Of a stretch of 64,000 nt of DNA, positions 1 through 8,695 are shown in pieces. This DNA comes from Alteromonas lipotrueiana (GTDB lineage Bacteria; Pseudomonadota; Gammaproteobacteria; Enterobacterales; Alteromonadaceae): the NCBI RefSeq assembly GCF_019249245.1, contig NZ_JAESDK010000016.1, positions 44,149-108,148 on the forward strand. Direction: 5' to 3'. Both the position numbers and the translations under genes were made by a program. A model generated the notes under the pieces. It did not search any database. It worked only from the letters and a program-made list of their open reading frames with translations, and was not told the origin of the DNA. The stretch's first letter is position 1. Each line of letters opens with the position of its first letter.

Positions 1-1
1 C

Positions 2-556
2 GATAACTACATTCCAAATCTGGATACTATGGTGATTTACCGGTTAGACCGTTTTGGTCGCGGTGGCCACCATCGGCCATTTAACGATTTGGGCTATCCT
101 GGCATTCGTATTATGGAAACCAACGAAAATTATGTTCGTCAGCATCAGGACCTTCGGACTGAAGACGGCGTAGAATATGGTGATACCATTGAAGGCGTCG
201 ATTTTGATTATGCGGCTAAGCTTACCTCGTTAAATGCAGTAAGCTTGGCGTCAATGGCATGGGCTCCCGCCCCACCTGCTGATGTTAAAATTAAGGGCGC
301 GGTTTCTCCCGACACCACGTTAAGCTGGGCGAAAGCGAACGATAAGCAAAATCCACAATTAGCGGGTTATAAAATTTACTGGCGCTATACCGATGCCCCT
401 CAGTGGCAGTACAGCAAATTTGTGGGTGACGTCACCAGTGCAACCTTAGAGAACGTGGTTATCGATAACTATTTCTTTGGCGTGGCAAGCGTAAGTAAAG
501 ACGGTTATGAAAGCCCGGTCGTATTTCCGGGGGCGGCAGGCAGCTTTGGCGAGTAA
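2..556 (+). CDS. M28-family peptidase, C-terminal part (5' end outside window)
   Basis: The reading frame is open from the first bases of the window, so this is the 3' part of a longer gene; 184 residues are visible. Near the start lies the segment FGRGGHHRPFNDLGYPGIR, which matches the conserved stretch of M28 zinc aminopeptidases (R-G-S/G-D/H-H-x-P-F...G-P) carrying a zinc-binding His. About 60 residues later comes a beta-rich region (TLSWAKANDK, GYKIYWRYTD, FGVASVSKDGYESP) that looks like a fibronectin type III domain, a common C-terminal appendage of secreted peptidases. I infer an exported metallo-aminopeptidase; its signal peptide and other metal ligands lie upstream of the window. The family assignment is fairly secure, the substrate is unknown. 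Confidence 0.8.
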   Translation, partial: DNYIPNLDTMVIYRLDRFGRGGHHRPFNDLGYPGIRIMETNENYVRQHQDLRTEDGVEYGDTIEGVDFDYAAKLTSLNAVSLASMAWAPAPPADVKIKGAVSPDTTLSWAKANDKQNPQLAGYKIYWRYTDAPQWQYSKFVGDVTSATLENVVIDNYFFGVASVSKDGYESPVVFPGAAGSFGE

Positions 557-580
557 ATTGCCAGCCTGAAGCTAATTCCC

Positions 581-613
581 AGTCACAGTGTGTGTTTATG
601 ACATACTGTGACT
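581..613 (+). terminator. Hairpin after the M28 peptidase gene
   Basis: AGTCACAGT (581-589) pairs perfectly with ACTGTGACT (605-613). Four more inner pairs (one G-U) give a 13-bp stem with a 7-nt loop, 25 nt after the stop codon. No uridine tract follows, so it may stabilise the 3' end rather than act as a strong intrinsic terminator. Confidence 0.55.
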
Positions 614-799
614 CTATCCCCCCATTTTAAAGCCCGGAAGCGATCCCTTTCACACCTCTCCTATTTCTTTTCTTATCACCTTAGATTATTTGTCATATCG
701 GGTTAAAAAGCCGGACTTTGCTATTTCACCTTAAAAGCCGCTACACTGAGCATCAGAATAAAATTTGCATTTACCGATTTATTTATCAAGGAATTGCCT

Positions 800-1786
800 T
801 TGCGCTACTTATTTTTCGTCGCGGTCGTCTCGTTGTTGCTAAGCCCATTGAGTTCGTTTGCCCAAACCCGTTTAGGTGCCAGTCAGTTGCCCACCTATGT
901 GGATGATGAAGGCGAGCCAGCCCGACTAAACAACTTAGTCAAAGAAGCTTTTGAGCGTATGGACGAGCCCCTTGAAGTCAGCGTAATGCGTCCCGCTTTT
1001 TTGGGAAGCGCAATTTTAAGCGGTGCGCTTGATGGTAATTACGCATTCATTGATTTAGACAATGAAAAAAGCAATATGAAGTATTCCAAGTCATATATGC
1101 CGCTATATCTGTACGCGGTTAGCAAAAACGATTCGGTAAAAGAAGTCGCATTAATTCCCCATTTACAAGACCGTCGTGTAGCCATTGATAATCGCTTTTC
1201 CAATACCGATACTATCCGGCTTATTAAAGATGTGAAGTGGGGTCGAAACCCGTCGACCTACGATGCATTTAAACAACTGGCGGATAATCGTGCCTATTAT
1301 TTGGTGACCAGTCGTTTGTTGATTGATGAATTTAATCGCTTATTGCGCAATGAAAACGAAGAGATGGTGTATTTATCGGCCCGGCCATTAGTCACCGCCG
1401 GTTTCAAGCTGGCCTTGCGTGAAGATGTCAGTGGTGCGGATGCGCGTTTACAACGATTCGACCAGGTTATTGATGCAATGCAGCGCGATGGGAGCTATAA
1501 CCGTTTACTTGGAATTACCTGGCTGACTAAAGACGTCAATGGTGATGGTAGTGCAGACTTTATAAGCAGTTCGCAGGTTATTCATCAGGCATTAGCACCC
1601 AGAGTCTTAGAGTATGCATTAGCTTTAGACACAACGTCGGTTGACGATACCTCGGTATTTGTGGTTGATGGCACACTCTATACTTCGGCCAGCGACGCCT
1701 TCAGTGCCTTACAAAGTGCCGAGGTAGGCGCCCGGCCAAGCTTATTAGATACCGATATCTACGAGCGTATTTTACAGCGCTGGTAG
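800..1786 (+). CDS. Periplasmic solute-binding-like protein (SBP_bac_3-like)
   Basis: A protein of about 328 residues with a clear signal peptide (MRYLFFVAVVSLLLSP... cleaved near SFAQ-T), so it is exported. The body resembles the bacterial extracellular solute-binding family 3 (polar amino-acid binders), with two alpha/beta lobes (for example GALDGNYAFIDLDNEKS and VTAGFKLALREDV), but I see no ABC permease nearby, so it may be an orphan binding protein or sensor-like domain. Start choice: TTG at 800 has AAGGA at 788-792 seven bases upstream, whereas the in-frame TTG at 794 sits almost on the Shine-Dalgarno. Around residue 245 there is a D-x-N-x-D-G-x-x-D run (DVNGDGSAD) typical of EF-hand or dockerin calcium loops, unusual in this family. 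Ligand unknown. Confidence 0.6.
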   Translation: MRYLFFVAVVSLLLSPLSSFAQTRLGASQLPTYVDDEGEPARLNNLVKEAFERMDEPLEVSVMRPAFLGSAILSGALDGNYAFIDLDNEKSNMKYSKSYMPLYLYAVSKNDSVKEVALIPHLQDRRVAIDNRFSNTDTIRLIKDVKWGRNPSTYDAFKQLADNRAYYLVTSRLLIDEFNRLLRNENEEMVYLSARPLVTAGFKLALREDVSGADARLQRFDQVIDAMQRDGSYNRLLGITWLTKDVNGDGSADFISSSQVIHQALAPRVLEYALALDTTSVDDTSVFVVDGTLYTSASDAFSALQSAEVGARPSLLDTDIYERILQRW

Positions 1787-2131
1787 GTTGCTAACAAAGC
1801 CCTTTCCAATAAGAGTATTTTCACTACGATAGCAAAACGTGCGCGGTAAACTATGGTGCAGTTTTGTTATTTTTTATCTGGCTTGCCCTTATCCTTCCCT
1901 GCCCGTCCATCATCGCTCTAATCGCGCTATATTTTGCTAATCATCTGTTTTGCACCTTGCAGGCAAACCCCACACTTCAATACCTTCTCTACATTTTTAC
2001 CTCCTTTTTCAAGTCATTGACTGAGGACGATCTTACTGGGTTTTAATATCTTTAATCACAAAGAGAGTTGATCCCTCACGCCCAATATTATAAACTTTCA
2101 GTAATTTCTGAAACTTTAAAGAGTTTAATGT
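1787..2131. other. Intergenic region upstream of the cydAB-type operon
   Basis: About 345 bases without a convincing gene. A 60-codon open frame at 1864-2046 has no ribosome binding site and starts with TTG, so I do not call it. The last 60 bases hold an AT-rich promoter-like stretch (TATAAA at 2089-2094) and an inverted repeat described separately. Confidence 0.5.
2096..2113. promoter_or_regulatory. Inverted repeat, possible operator of the regulator-cyd operon
   Basis: TTTCAG (2096-2101) and CTGAAA (2108-2113) form a 6-bp inverted repeat with a 6-nt spacer, embedded in a direct repeat AAACTTT (2092-2098 and 2111-2117). It lies immediately after a TATAAA box and 18 bases before the regulator's start codon, a position suited to autorepression. 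Binding by the GbsR/MarR-type protein encoded just downstream is an inference. Confidence 0.4.
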
Positions 2132-2689
2132 ATGGAAATGTCTCCTACCGTTAAATCAGCGGTTATGCATTTTGGTGAAATGGGCAGCCGCTGGGGTTTT
2201 AATCGCACCGTAGGGCAAATTCTGGCGCTGATAGTTTTAACCGAGCACCCGTTGGCGGCTCAACAAATTGCTGACGCGTTAAGTATTTCGCGGGGCAATA
2301 CCAGCATGGGACTCAAAGAACTGCAGTCATGGCGGTTGGTCAAACAACATCATATTTCTGGAGAGCGTAAAGAATATTTTGTACCGGCCGGCTCTATCTG
2401 GGTACTGGCGAACCGGGTTTTTGAAGAGCGCCGCAAGCGCGAAATAGATCCTACATTATCACTGCTTCGTGATTTGATGATGGATGCGCCTGCTGAAGAG
2501 CAGGATGAAGCGGTACAACTTCGCCTGAATGAGATTCACGATTTGCTGGAGTCAGTCACGGCGTGGTCGCAGGAGTTACAAAACTTAGGGCCAGAAAAAT
2601 TAGACACTCTAATGAAACTAGGCTCCGGAGTAGGTCGTATACTCGATTTCAAAGATAAACTGTTTATGGGCAAAACGCCCTCTCAGTAA
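2132..2689 (+). CDS. GbsR/MarR-type transcriptional regulator
   Basis: 185 residues. Residues about 40-95 form a winged helix-turn-helix (PLAAQQIADALSISRGNTSM, followed by a wing with GERKEYF), the arrangement seen in the GbsR branch of the MarR superfamily, whose members often repress neighbouring operons. The C-terminal half is helical and probably dimerises. The stop codon overlaps an in-frame ATG of the oxidase gene (TAATG), and the true GTG start of the oxidase lies 12 bases on, so regulator and oxidase are almost surely one transcript. I infer control of the cytochrome bd genes. No cysteines or heme-binding motif are obvious, so the signal is unknown. Confidence 0.8.
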   Translation: MEMSPTVKSAVMHFGEMGSRWGFNRTVGQILALIVLTEHPLAAQQIADALSISRGNTSMGLKELQSWRLVKQHHISGERKEYFVPAGSIWVLANRVFEERRKREIDPTLSLLRDLMMDAPAEEQDEAVQLRLNEIHDLLESVTAWSQELQNLGPEKLDTLMKLGSGVGRILDFKDKLFMGKTPSQ

Positions 2690-2700
2690 TGGAGGTTTTC

Positions 2701-4062
2701 GTGGACGCACTGATTCTTTCACGGCTTCAGTTTGCATTAAACATTAGTTTTCATATTTTATTTCCTACTATTACCATCGCGTTGGGATGGTTTTTATTTT
2801 ACTTTAAAGTTCGCTCTGACATCTCCGGTCACCCCGTGTGGATGCGCATATACCGTTTTTGGGTGCGGGTATTTGCCCTTACCTTTGCATTGGGGGTTGT
2901 CAGTGGTGTAACCATGTCGTTTCAGTTTGGCACAAACTGGCCGGGCTTTATGGAAAAAGCCGGAAATATCGCCGGACCATTATTGGGCTATGAAGTGCTG
3001 ACTGCGTTTTTCTTAGAAGCGACCTTCCTGGGCGTTATGCTATTTGGTATCCGACGGGTTCCGGGTTGGCTGCACACCTTATCAACCTTGGTGGTAGCCA
3101 TAGGCACAACAGTTTCAGCCTTCTGGATTATCTCACTTAACAGTTGGATGCATACCCCCCAGGGCCACGAGATGGTAGATGGGGTGCTGTATGCCAAAGA
3201 CTGGTCAGCGATAATTTTTAATCCGTCATTTCCTTATCGGCTTACACACATGTTGTTAGCTTCGGGCCTGACAGCAAGCTTTTTAATCGCCGGGCTCTCG
3301 GCCTATCGTATATTTAAGGGCGATGACAAAATTGCGCCAAAAATTGCGCTCAAAACGGCAACCTATACCGCGGCGGTATTAATCCCACTTCAAATTTTTG
3401 CCGGCGACTTGCATGGTTTAAATACACTTGAGCATCAGCCACAAAAGATTGCTGCAATGGAAGGGGTGTGGGAAACCGATACCCAGGTGCCCTTAGTTTT
3501 GTTTGCGGTACCTGATGAAGACAACCGTACGAATCATTTTGAAGTGAGTATTCCGCGACTTGCCAGTTTAATTCTTACCCATTCGCCAGATGGTGAAATT
3601 AAGGGCCTAAACGAATTTAAAGGCGAGCATCCACCAGTGAAACCGGTCTTTTTCGCGTTTCGGGTTATGGTGGGTATGGGCATGCTGATGTTATTTTGCG
3701 CCTGGGCGGGTAGCTTTTTCCTGTATCGCCGTAACCAGTTGCCAGGATGGCTAACCCGGATATTCATAGCCATGAGCTTTAGTGGCTGGATTGCTACGTT
3801 GGCAGGCTGGTATGTAACCGAAGTAGGCCGGCAGCCCTACCTGATTTATGGTGTCATGAAAACAGCGCAAGCGGTGACTGCCCTACCGGCCGGTAATGTC
3901 TGGTTTTCTTTTCTGATGTATGCCGGGGTCTATTCCATACTGCTGGTGGCTTATATGAGCACCTTGACACTTATGTGCCGGCGCTCAATCGAAATTGAAG
4001 AAATTTCCAGTGAAGAACGCGAAAAAGCGCGCGCTGCCCGCGTCTCGCCTACCGGAGCTTAG
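2701..4062 (+). CDS. cydA: Cytochrome bd-type ubiquinol oxidase subunit I (cyanide-insensitive type)
   Basis: Heme-binding subunit of the quinol:O2 oxidoreductase, an integral inner-membrane protein. Residues at the N-terminus (LSRLQFALNISFHILFP) carry the conserved His (H18 here) that binds heme b595/d. The Q-loop segment GDLHG...QKIAAMEGVWET holds the Lys and Glu used in quinol binding, and the loop is short, as in CioA-type, cyanide-insensitive enzymes. GRQPY near residue 380 replaces the usual GRQPW. The GTG start is chosen because GGAGG (2691-2695) stands five bases before it and the protein then begins MDALILSRLQF as in the family; an ATG at 2689 overlaps the Shine-Dalgarno itself. 453 residues, normal for the CIO type. 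Confidence 0.92.
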   Translation: MDALILSRLQFALNISFHILFPTITIALGWFLFYFKVRSDISGHPVWMRIYRFWVRVFALTFALGVVSGVTMSFQFGTNWPGFMEKAGNIAGPLLGYEVLTAFFLEATFLGVMLFGIRRVPGWLHTLSTLVVAIGTTVSAFWIISLNSWMHTPQGHEMVDGVLYAKDWSAIIFNPSFPYRLTHMLLASGLTASFLIAGLSAYRIFKGDDKIAPKIALKTATYTAAVLIPLQIFAGDLHGLNTLEHQPQKIAAMEGVWETDTQVPLVLFAVPDEDNRTNHFEVSIPRLASLILTHSPDGEIKGLNEFKGEHPPVKPVFFAFRVMVGMGMLMLFCAWAGSFFLYRRNQLPGWLTRIFIAMSFSGWIATLAGWYVTEVGRQPYLIYGVMKTAQAVTALPAGNVWFSFLMYAGVYSILLVAYMSTLTLMCRRSIEIEEISSEEREKARAARVSPTGA

Positions 4063-4071
4063 GAGTAATTT

Positions 4072-5082
4072 ATGCCATTTGAAAGTTTAAGTTTAGTCAC
4101 GCTGGCACATATTTACATAGGGTTAATGGCATTAGCAGTACTTTTGTACGCCGTACTAGATGGTTATGATTTAGGTGTTGGCGTACTGATACCGCCGCGT
4201 AACGAGGCCTTTCGTGATGACATGATTGCTTCTATTGGTCCTTATTGGGATGCCAACGAAACCTGGTTAGTGTTGGCGGTCGGCCTTTTATTATTTGCGT
4301 TTCCTCATGCTCATAGTCAAATTTTGCAAACCTTGTACGTACCGGCCACATTAATGCTGTTGGGGCTTATTTTACGGGGTGTGTCGTTCGACTTTAGGGC
4401 TAAGGTTGCTCAGTCAAAAAAACGTAAATGGGATTTGTCATTTAAGTATGGCTCATTAATAACGACTTTGGCTCAGGGCTATATGCTGGGAATTTGGGTC
4501 ACGGGTCTGCGTACTGACTGGATGGCCCAGGGCTTTGCCTTGCTGGCCGCACTGGGTGTGACCGCTGCGTATGCATTTATCGGTTCGTGCTGGCTTATAC
4601 TGAAAACAGAAGGTGAGTTGCAGCAAAAAGCGGTGTACTGGGCTAAGCGCGGACTATTTATATTAGGCGGAGGCATTGCTGTGGTCAGCATATTAAATCT
4701 GACTTTGCATGAAAGTGTGCGAGCACTTTGGTTATCGGCGCCCTGGGGGTATTTTCTAATGGCGATTCCGGTTACCTGTTTTGCATTGCTGTGTTTATGC
4801 GCCGTTGTTTTAAAACGCTCGCCCACCGCAAAAGGTCATGCCGAATGGTTACCCTTCGTTATCGCTCTGCTGATATTTGGCTTGTGTTTTGCCGCCTTCG
4901 CTATTAGCTACTACCCCTATGTGGTGCCGGGTGAGTTAACTATAATAGAGGCCGTGGCCGATGCCAGTTCGCTACGCTTTTTACTGGTAGGCGCTTCAAT
5001 TGTTGTTCCCTGTATTCTGGCCTACACATTTATGGTGTATCGAATTTTTTCAGGTAAGGCTGAAAAACTCAGTTATTATTAA
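4072..5082 (+). CDS. cydB: Cytochrome bd-type ubiquinol oxidase subunit II
   Basis: Second membrane subunit of the bd oxidase, 336 residues, about eight to nine hydrophobic helices. The N-terminal segment LLYAVLDGYDLGVGVL and the following PYWDANETWLV are hallmark stretches of CydB/CioB. It starts nine bases after subunit I with TAGGAG in front of the ATG, so the two are co-translated. I searched the 65 bases after the stop for a CydX-like micro-subunit and found none, in keeping with CIO-type operons. The oxidase gives high-affinity, cyanide-tolerant respiration and probably draws on the ubiquinone made through the ubi genes further along. Confidence 0.92.
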   Translation: MPFESLSLVTLAHIYIGLMALAVLLYAVLDGYDLGVGVLIPPRNEAFRDDMIASIGPYWDANETWLVLAVGLLLFAFPHAHSQILQTLYVPATLMLLGLILRGVSFDFRAKVAQSKKRKWDLSFKYGSLITTLAQGYMLGIWVTGLRTDWMAQGFALLAALGVTAAYAFIGSCWLILKTEGELQQKAVYWAKRGLFILGGGIAVVSILNLTLHESVRALWLSAPWGYFLMAIPVTCFALLCLCAVVLKRSPTAKGHAEWLPFVIALLIFGLCFAAFAISYYPYVVPGELTIIEAVADASSLRFLLVGASIVVPCILAYTFMVYRIFSGKAEKLSYY

Positions 5083-5100
5083 GCAATGCCTTAATTTAAA

Positions 5101-5132
5101 AATGGCGGGGGCCATACATCTGCCTCCGCCAT
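5101..5132. terminator. Shared hairpin terminator between cydB and the convergent dehydrogenase
   Basis: AATGGCGGGGGC pairs with GCCTCCGCCATT (12 bp, one G-U) around an 8-nt loop. On the minus strand it is followed by TTTAAATTAA, so it probably ends the acyl-CoA dehydrogenase transcript as well as cydB. Confidence 0.75.
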
Positions 5133-5150
5133 TATTGCGCTCGTGCAGTA

Positions 5151-6335
5151 TCAAAAAAACGCCTGCAAACCCGTTTGGGCACGTCCTAGTATAAGGCCAT
5201 GTACATCGTAGGTGCCTTCATAGGTGTTAACCGTTTCTAAGTTCAGCATATGGCGCATGATGTGATATTCATCGCTGATGCCGTTACCGCCGTGCATGTC
5301 GCGGGCCTGGCGGGCAATATCTAACGCTTTACCGCAATTATTGCGTTTAATCAGTGAAATCATAGCCGGATCAAATTGCTGACTATCAATTAAGCGCCCT
5401 ACCCGCAGCGCCCCTTGCAAACCCAGTGCGATATCGGTTTGCATATTAGCCAGTTTAGTTTGAAACAACTGAGTTTGTGCCAGCGGCCGGTTAAACTGTT
5501 TACGCTCTAATCCATATTGGCGCGCTGCATGCCAGCAAAATTCGGCTGCCCCCATACTGCCCCAGGCAATACCGTACCGAGCCCGGTTCAAACAGCTAAA
5601 CGGCCCTTTTAAGCCCGACACGTTTGGCAGCATATCGTCATCAGGTACAAATACTGAGTCCATCACCAACTGCCCGGTAATAGAGGCCTTTAAAGACAAC
5701 TTGTGTTTTATCTCGGGGGTCGATAAGCCTTGACTACCAGTCTTTACAATAAAGCCGTGAATAGCGTTATTTTTATCGCTTACTTTTGCCCACACAATAG
5801 CAATATCGGCAATGGGCGCATTGGTGATCCAGGTTTTGGTGCCGGTGAGCAGATAACCGCCGCTTGTTTTAATAGCCCGGGTTCGCATGGCCGCCGGATC
5901 AGAACCGGCATCGGGTTCGGTTAGTCCAAAACACCCTATCCATTCGCCGCTTGCCAACCGGGGTAAGTACTGCTGTTTTTGGGCATCGCTGCCAAAAGCA
6001 TCAATAGGATGCATAACCAGTGAAGATTGCACACTCATGGCACTTCGATAGCCACTGTCGACCCGCTCAACCTCTCGTGCAATTAATCCGTAAGTGACAT
6101 AATTGACGCCCGCGCACCCGTACCCCTGGATTGTTGACCCCAGCAACCCCAGTTCTCCAAACTCGCGCATTATGTCCGGGTCAAAATGAGCCTCACGGTT
6201 TGCCTGAAGAATACGCGGCTGCAGGCGGTTTTGACAAAAGTCGCGGGCGGTATCGGCCACCATACGTTCGTCATCTTGCAGCTGGTCATCCAGCATTAAA
6301 ATATCATTCCAACAAGAAGCAGGTTGATTACTCAT
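5151..6335 (-). CDS. gcdH: Acyl-CoA dehydrogenase, glutaryl-CoA dehydrogenase-like
   Basis: A 394-residue flavoprotein of the acyl-CoA dehydrogenase superfamily. It resembles glutaryl-CoA dehydrogenase, which oxidises and decarboxylates glutaryl-CoA to crotonyl-CoA in lysine/tryptophan breakdown. Seen: [16 protein letters not shown] at the N-terminus, [15 protein letters not shown] (FAD/substrate loop), [29 protein letters not shown], and [16 protein letters not shown] with the catalytic Glu. ATG at 6335 is preferred over upstream codons because GAGGA lies six bases before it and the family starts here; the 36 in-frame residues before it are Pro-rich and unlike protein. Other lysine-degradation genes are not in the window. 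It is 55 bases from the stop of the Lrp-type regulator on the same strand, so co-transcription is possible. Confidence 0.85.
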   Translation of the reverse strand: MSNQPASCWNDILMLDDQLQDDERMVADTARDFCQNRLQPRILQANREAHFDPDIMREFGELGLLGSTIQGYGCAGVNYVTYGLIAREVERVDSGYRSAMSVQSSLVMHPIDAFGSDAQKQQYLPRLASGEWIGCFGLTEPDAGSDPAAMRTRAIKTSGGYLLTGTKTWITNAPIADIAIVWAKVSDKNNAIHGFIVKTGSQGLSTPEIKHKLSLKASITGQLVMDSVFVPDDDMLPNVSGLKGPFSCLNRARYGIAWGSMGAAEFCWHAARQYGLERKQFNRPLAQTQLFQTKLANMQTDIALGLQGALRVGRLIDSQQFDPAMISLIKRNNCGKALDIARQARDMHGGNGISDEYHIMRHMLNLETVNTYEGTYDVHGLILGRAQTGLQAFF

Positions 6336-6390
6336 AAGGTTCCTCTGTGATGTATGTGGTGGCGATAGTGGCGGGTTGATTTGCGGGTAT

Positions 6391-6864
6391 TTATAAATGA
6401 TGCAAGGGTAAAGCGGTAGAATACTTGATTTGTTCCATCGCAAAACTGGATGTTACATCGTTTAAATCTATACCCTTAACCAGCCGTTTATAGAAATAAT
6501 CAAAACTGGTCATATCCTTAACCAGTACCTTCAATAAATAATCATATTCGCCGCTCATGCGGTAGAACTCTACGACTTCATAAAAACCTTCGACATGCCT
6601 GGCAAACTGTTCTAACCATTTGCCATCATGGCGCGCAGCTTTTACCTGTACAAAAACCGTGGTGGTCAATGCCAGCCGGCTGGCATCCAGTAGTGCCACT
6701 TTTTTCGTTACGATACCATTTTGCTGAAGCCGCTGAATTCGACGCCAGCAAGGAGTTGTAGTTAACCCCACCTGTTCAGCCACCTCTGTTACCGACAGAT
6801 CAGCATTGGTTTGCAACAAGCCCAGAATAGCGCGATCAATCTTATCAATAGAAATTTCTTTCAT
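6391..6864 (-). CDS. Lrp/AsnC-family transcriptional regulator
   Basis: 157 residues with the classical layout: helix-turn-helix at about 20-45 ([22 protein letters not shown]) and a C-terminal RAM/ligand domain (about 65-145) containing the amino-acid-sensing and oligomerisation fold ([20 protein letters not shown]). It is divergent from the cysteine-synthase-like gene, with two Lrp-like DNA sites in the 120 bases between them, and lies upstream of the glutaryl-CoA dehydrogenase gene on its own strand. By analogy with the family it probably senses an amino acid and controls one or both neighbours; which amino acid is not visible. Confidence 0.88.
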   Translation of the reverse strand: MKEISIDKIDRAILGLLQTNADLSVTEVAEQVGLTTTPCWRRIQRLQQNGIVTKKVALLDASRLALTTTVFVQVKAARHDGKWLEQFARHVEGFYEVVEFYRMSGEYDYLLKVLVKDMTSFDYFYKRLVKGIDLNDVTSSFAMEQIKYSTALPLHHL

Positions 6865-6878
6865 AAAATATCGAATAA

Positions 6879-6936
6879 CAGCAAATTATTTGTTTTTGAG
6901 CATAAATCGCCCAGCCTATTTAAGCAAATTTTGTAA
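6879..6936. promoter_or_regulatory. Two Lrp-like sites in the divergent intergenic region
   Basis: CAGCAAATTATTTGT (6879-6893) and AAGCAAATTTTGTAA (6922-6936) each agree at about 12 of 15 positions with the E. coli Lrp consensus YAGHAWATTWTDCTR. They share AGCAAATT and lie 43 bases apart, about four helical turns on one face of the DNA, between the Lrp-type gene and the cysteine-synthase-like gene. Binding is inferred. Confidence 0.45.
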
Positions 6937-6984
6937 GCACACTCTGCCACACTGGTTCTTATCAGAAGTCACCGGAACACCCTT

Positions 6985-7968
6985 ATGAATATTGACCGAC
7001 ACAGCATGCCCCCAGCCCGCATCTATGACAATATCACGCAAACTATTGGTCATACTCCGCTAATTTATTTACACCGCCTGGCTCGTAAGTATCAATGGGT
7101 TACCACACCGATGGTAAAGGTAGAATATTTTAATCCTGCCGGTTCGATAAAAGACCGCCCTGCCCTGGCGATGCTAAAACAACTGATGAACAGCGCCGCG
7201 TTTAATCAAGACACCCAAATTATTGAAGCGTCATCTGGCAATAACGGAGTGGCCTGTGCCTGGCTTGGAGCGCTCTATGATATTAAGGTGACTATTGTTA
7301 TCCCTGAGCATATGTCGATAGAGCGTCAGCGTTTGATTCGTCATTATGGTGCGGATGTTATTACTACCCCAAAACAGTTGGGTACCAAGGGCGCTATTGA
7401 TAAAGCCCGGCAACTGGTATTACACACCCCCGGTGCGGTGGCGCTGGACCAGTTTGCAAACCCAGCGAATGTAAAAGCTCATGCTCAAACCACAGCTCAG
7501 GAGTTATTGCACGATACCGCCGGACAAATTGATGTGCTGGTGGCAGGAATAGGCACCGGTGGCACCATAACCGGACTGGCTCAGACCATAAAACAGCAAT
7601 GTCCTGCTTTAAAAGTAATTGGAATAGAGCCGGCTCGCTGTCCGGTATTAAGTGAAAAGCGCAGTGGGGTACATAATATTCAGGGCTTAAGTTCAGGGCA
7701 TATACCGGATATTCTGGATCCGCACTGCATTGATAAAATAATGACGGTAGAAGACGATGATGCCATTGGGTTTGCGCGCTTGCTGGCTACTTGTGAAGGT
7801 CTGGCGGTAGGTATTTCATCGGGCGCAGCTATGCATGCCACTGCAAAGCTGTGCCAGCTAGCCGAATATCGCAGTAAAAAAATAGTGACCATTTTGCCTG
7901 ACGGCGCTGAGCGTTATTTTTCTACTGAACTGTTTGTAAATTCGTCCGATAGCCAAGCGGACGACTAA
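6985..7968 (+). CDS. Cysteine synthase-like PLP-dependent enzyme (CysK/CysM family)
   Basis: A 327-residue fold-type II PLP enzyme. K56 in FNPAGSIKDRPA is the PLP lysine; GIGTGGTITG binds the PLP phosphate and GISSGAA the pyridine ring. The family normally joins O-acetylserine and sulfide to give cysteine. Two departures from canonical OASS are visible: the substrate loop reads SSGNNG (residues 83-88) instead of TSGNTG, and the region after the phosphate loop reads PVLSEKRSGVHNIQG. These fit CysM-like or cystathionine beta-synthase-like members, so substrate choice is uncertain. Divergent from an Lrp-type regulator, which suggests amino-acid-responsive expression. Confidence 0.82.
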   Translation: MNIDRHSMPPARIYDNITQTIGHTPLIYLHRLARKYQWVTTPMVKVEYFNPAGSIKDRPALAMLKQLMNSAAFNQDTQIIEASSGNNGVACAWLGALYDIKVTIVIPEHMSIERQRLIRHYGADVITTPKQLGTKGAIDKARQLVLHTPGAVALDQFANPANVKAHAQTTAQELLHDTAGQIDVLVAGIGTGGTITGLAQTIKQQCPALKVIGIEPARCPVLSEKRSGVHNIQGLSSGHIPDILDPHCIDKIMTVEDDDAIGFARLLATCEGLAVGISSGAAMHATAKLCQLAEYRSKKIVTILPDGAERYFSTELFVNSSDSQADD

Positions 7969-7973
7969 CGGGT

Positions 7974-8603
7974 TTAAGGCATAATGTCGGTAGTCAGCCA
8001 CCACGGTTGCGCAAAAGATACCTGCGCAGCGGGTATCTCGAATTCATAGGGCGGCTCGAATGTTTGCCAAAAACCGGCCCGCAGGTCGGGATTATGAATT
8101 GTTAGTAGTCCGTCATTCTGATAGCGGCGTAGCACAGTATTGTATGCTTCAACAGGAAATAACGGCTTACGGGGAGTAAACACCACCGCACCGCCGTGCT
8201 GCTGATACAGGGCTTTGTCTACCTGCCATGAGCCTACCTGCTGACGAGCCACTTTGTGTAAGTCAGTTGTTTCAGATGATGAAGCAACAGAAGTGCGAAA
8301 TCGCTCGGTGAATTGCCTGGCAAGTTGAAGATCAGTCGTAATACCCTGTTTATCAGCATAATCCTTTAACACGGTATCGACGATAATCTGGGTCAGCTGG
8401 TGCTGACGAAAACCCACCAACGCTACTTCTTTGCTGACACTGGCATTATGCGTCATATTTTTAAGCTCTTTTTGATCTGGGCTTATCTGGCTAAGCTCAA
8501 TCGTGTTTCCCAACACAACGGCCACTTCCTGCGCCCGTGGCGCGTGAGTGCATAACCCTAACCATAAAGTCCCTATTACAATTGCTACCTGCTGCAGACG
8601 CAT
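7974..8603 (-). CDS. Exported protein, SurA N-domain-like (hypothetical)
   Basis: 209 residues from ATG 8603, which has AGGAG about eight bases upstream. An N-terminal signal peptide (VAIVIGTLWLGLCTHAPRAQ) directs it to the periplasm. Residues about 55-90 (GFRQHQLTQIIVDTVLKDYA, then KQGI) resemble the first helices of SurA/peptidyl-prolyl isomerase chaperone domains, but I see no parvulin isomerase domain. The C-terminal part (WWLTTDIMP) is unlike anything I recognise. It converges on the cysteine-synthase-like gene, five bases apart. A periplasmic folding factor or isomerase relative is possible, with low certainty. Confidence 0.5.
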   Translation of the reverse strand: MRLQQVAIVIGTLWLGLCTHAPRAQEVAVVLGNTIELSQISPDQKELKNMTHNASVSKEVALVGFRQHQLTQIIVDTVLKDYADKQGITTDLQLARQFTERFRTSVASSSETTDLHKVARQQVGSWQVDKALYQQHGGAVVFTPRKPLFPVEAYNTVLRRYQNDGLLTIHNPDLRAGFWQTFEPPYEFEIPAAQVSFAQPWWLTTDIMP

Positions 8604-8695
8604 GATGTCTTCTCCTATGATTTTGGTCAGCTGGCCATCGTGTTTGAGGCACTGCATACTAGTATCATAACCTGAAGTCGAATAAAAAAGCATCT

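Noticed and set aside
1864..2046. Hydrophobic 60-codon frame upstream of the regulator gene
   Set aside because: TTG start, no ribosome binding site, and the hydrophobicity follows from T-rich DNA; it may be leader sequence.
5083..5150. Possible CydX-like micro-subunit after cydB
   Set aside because: The gap holds only the terminator hairpin; no short membrane peptide with a start and ribosome site.
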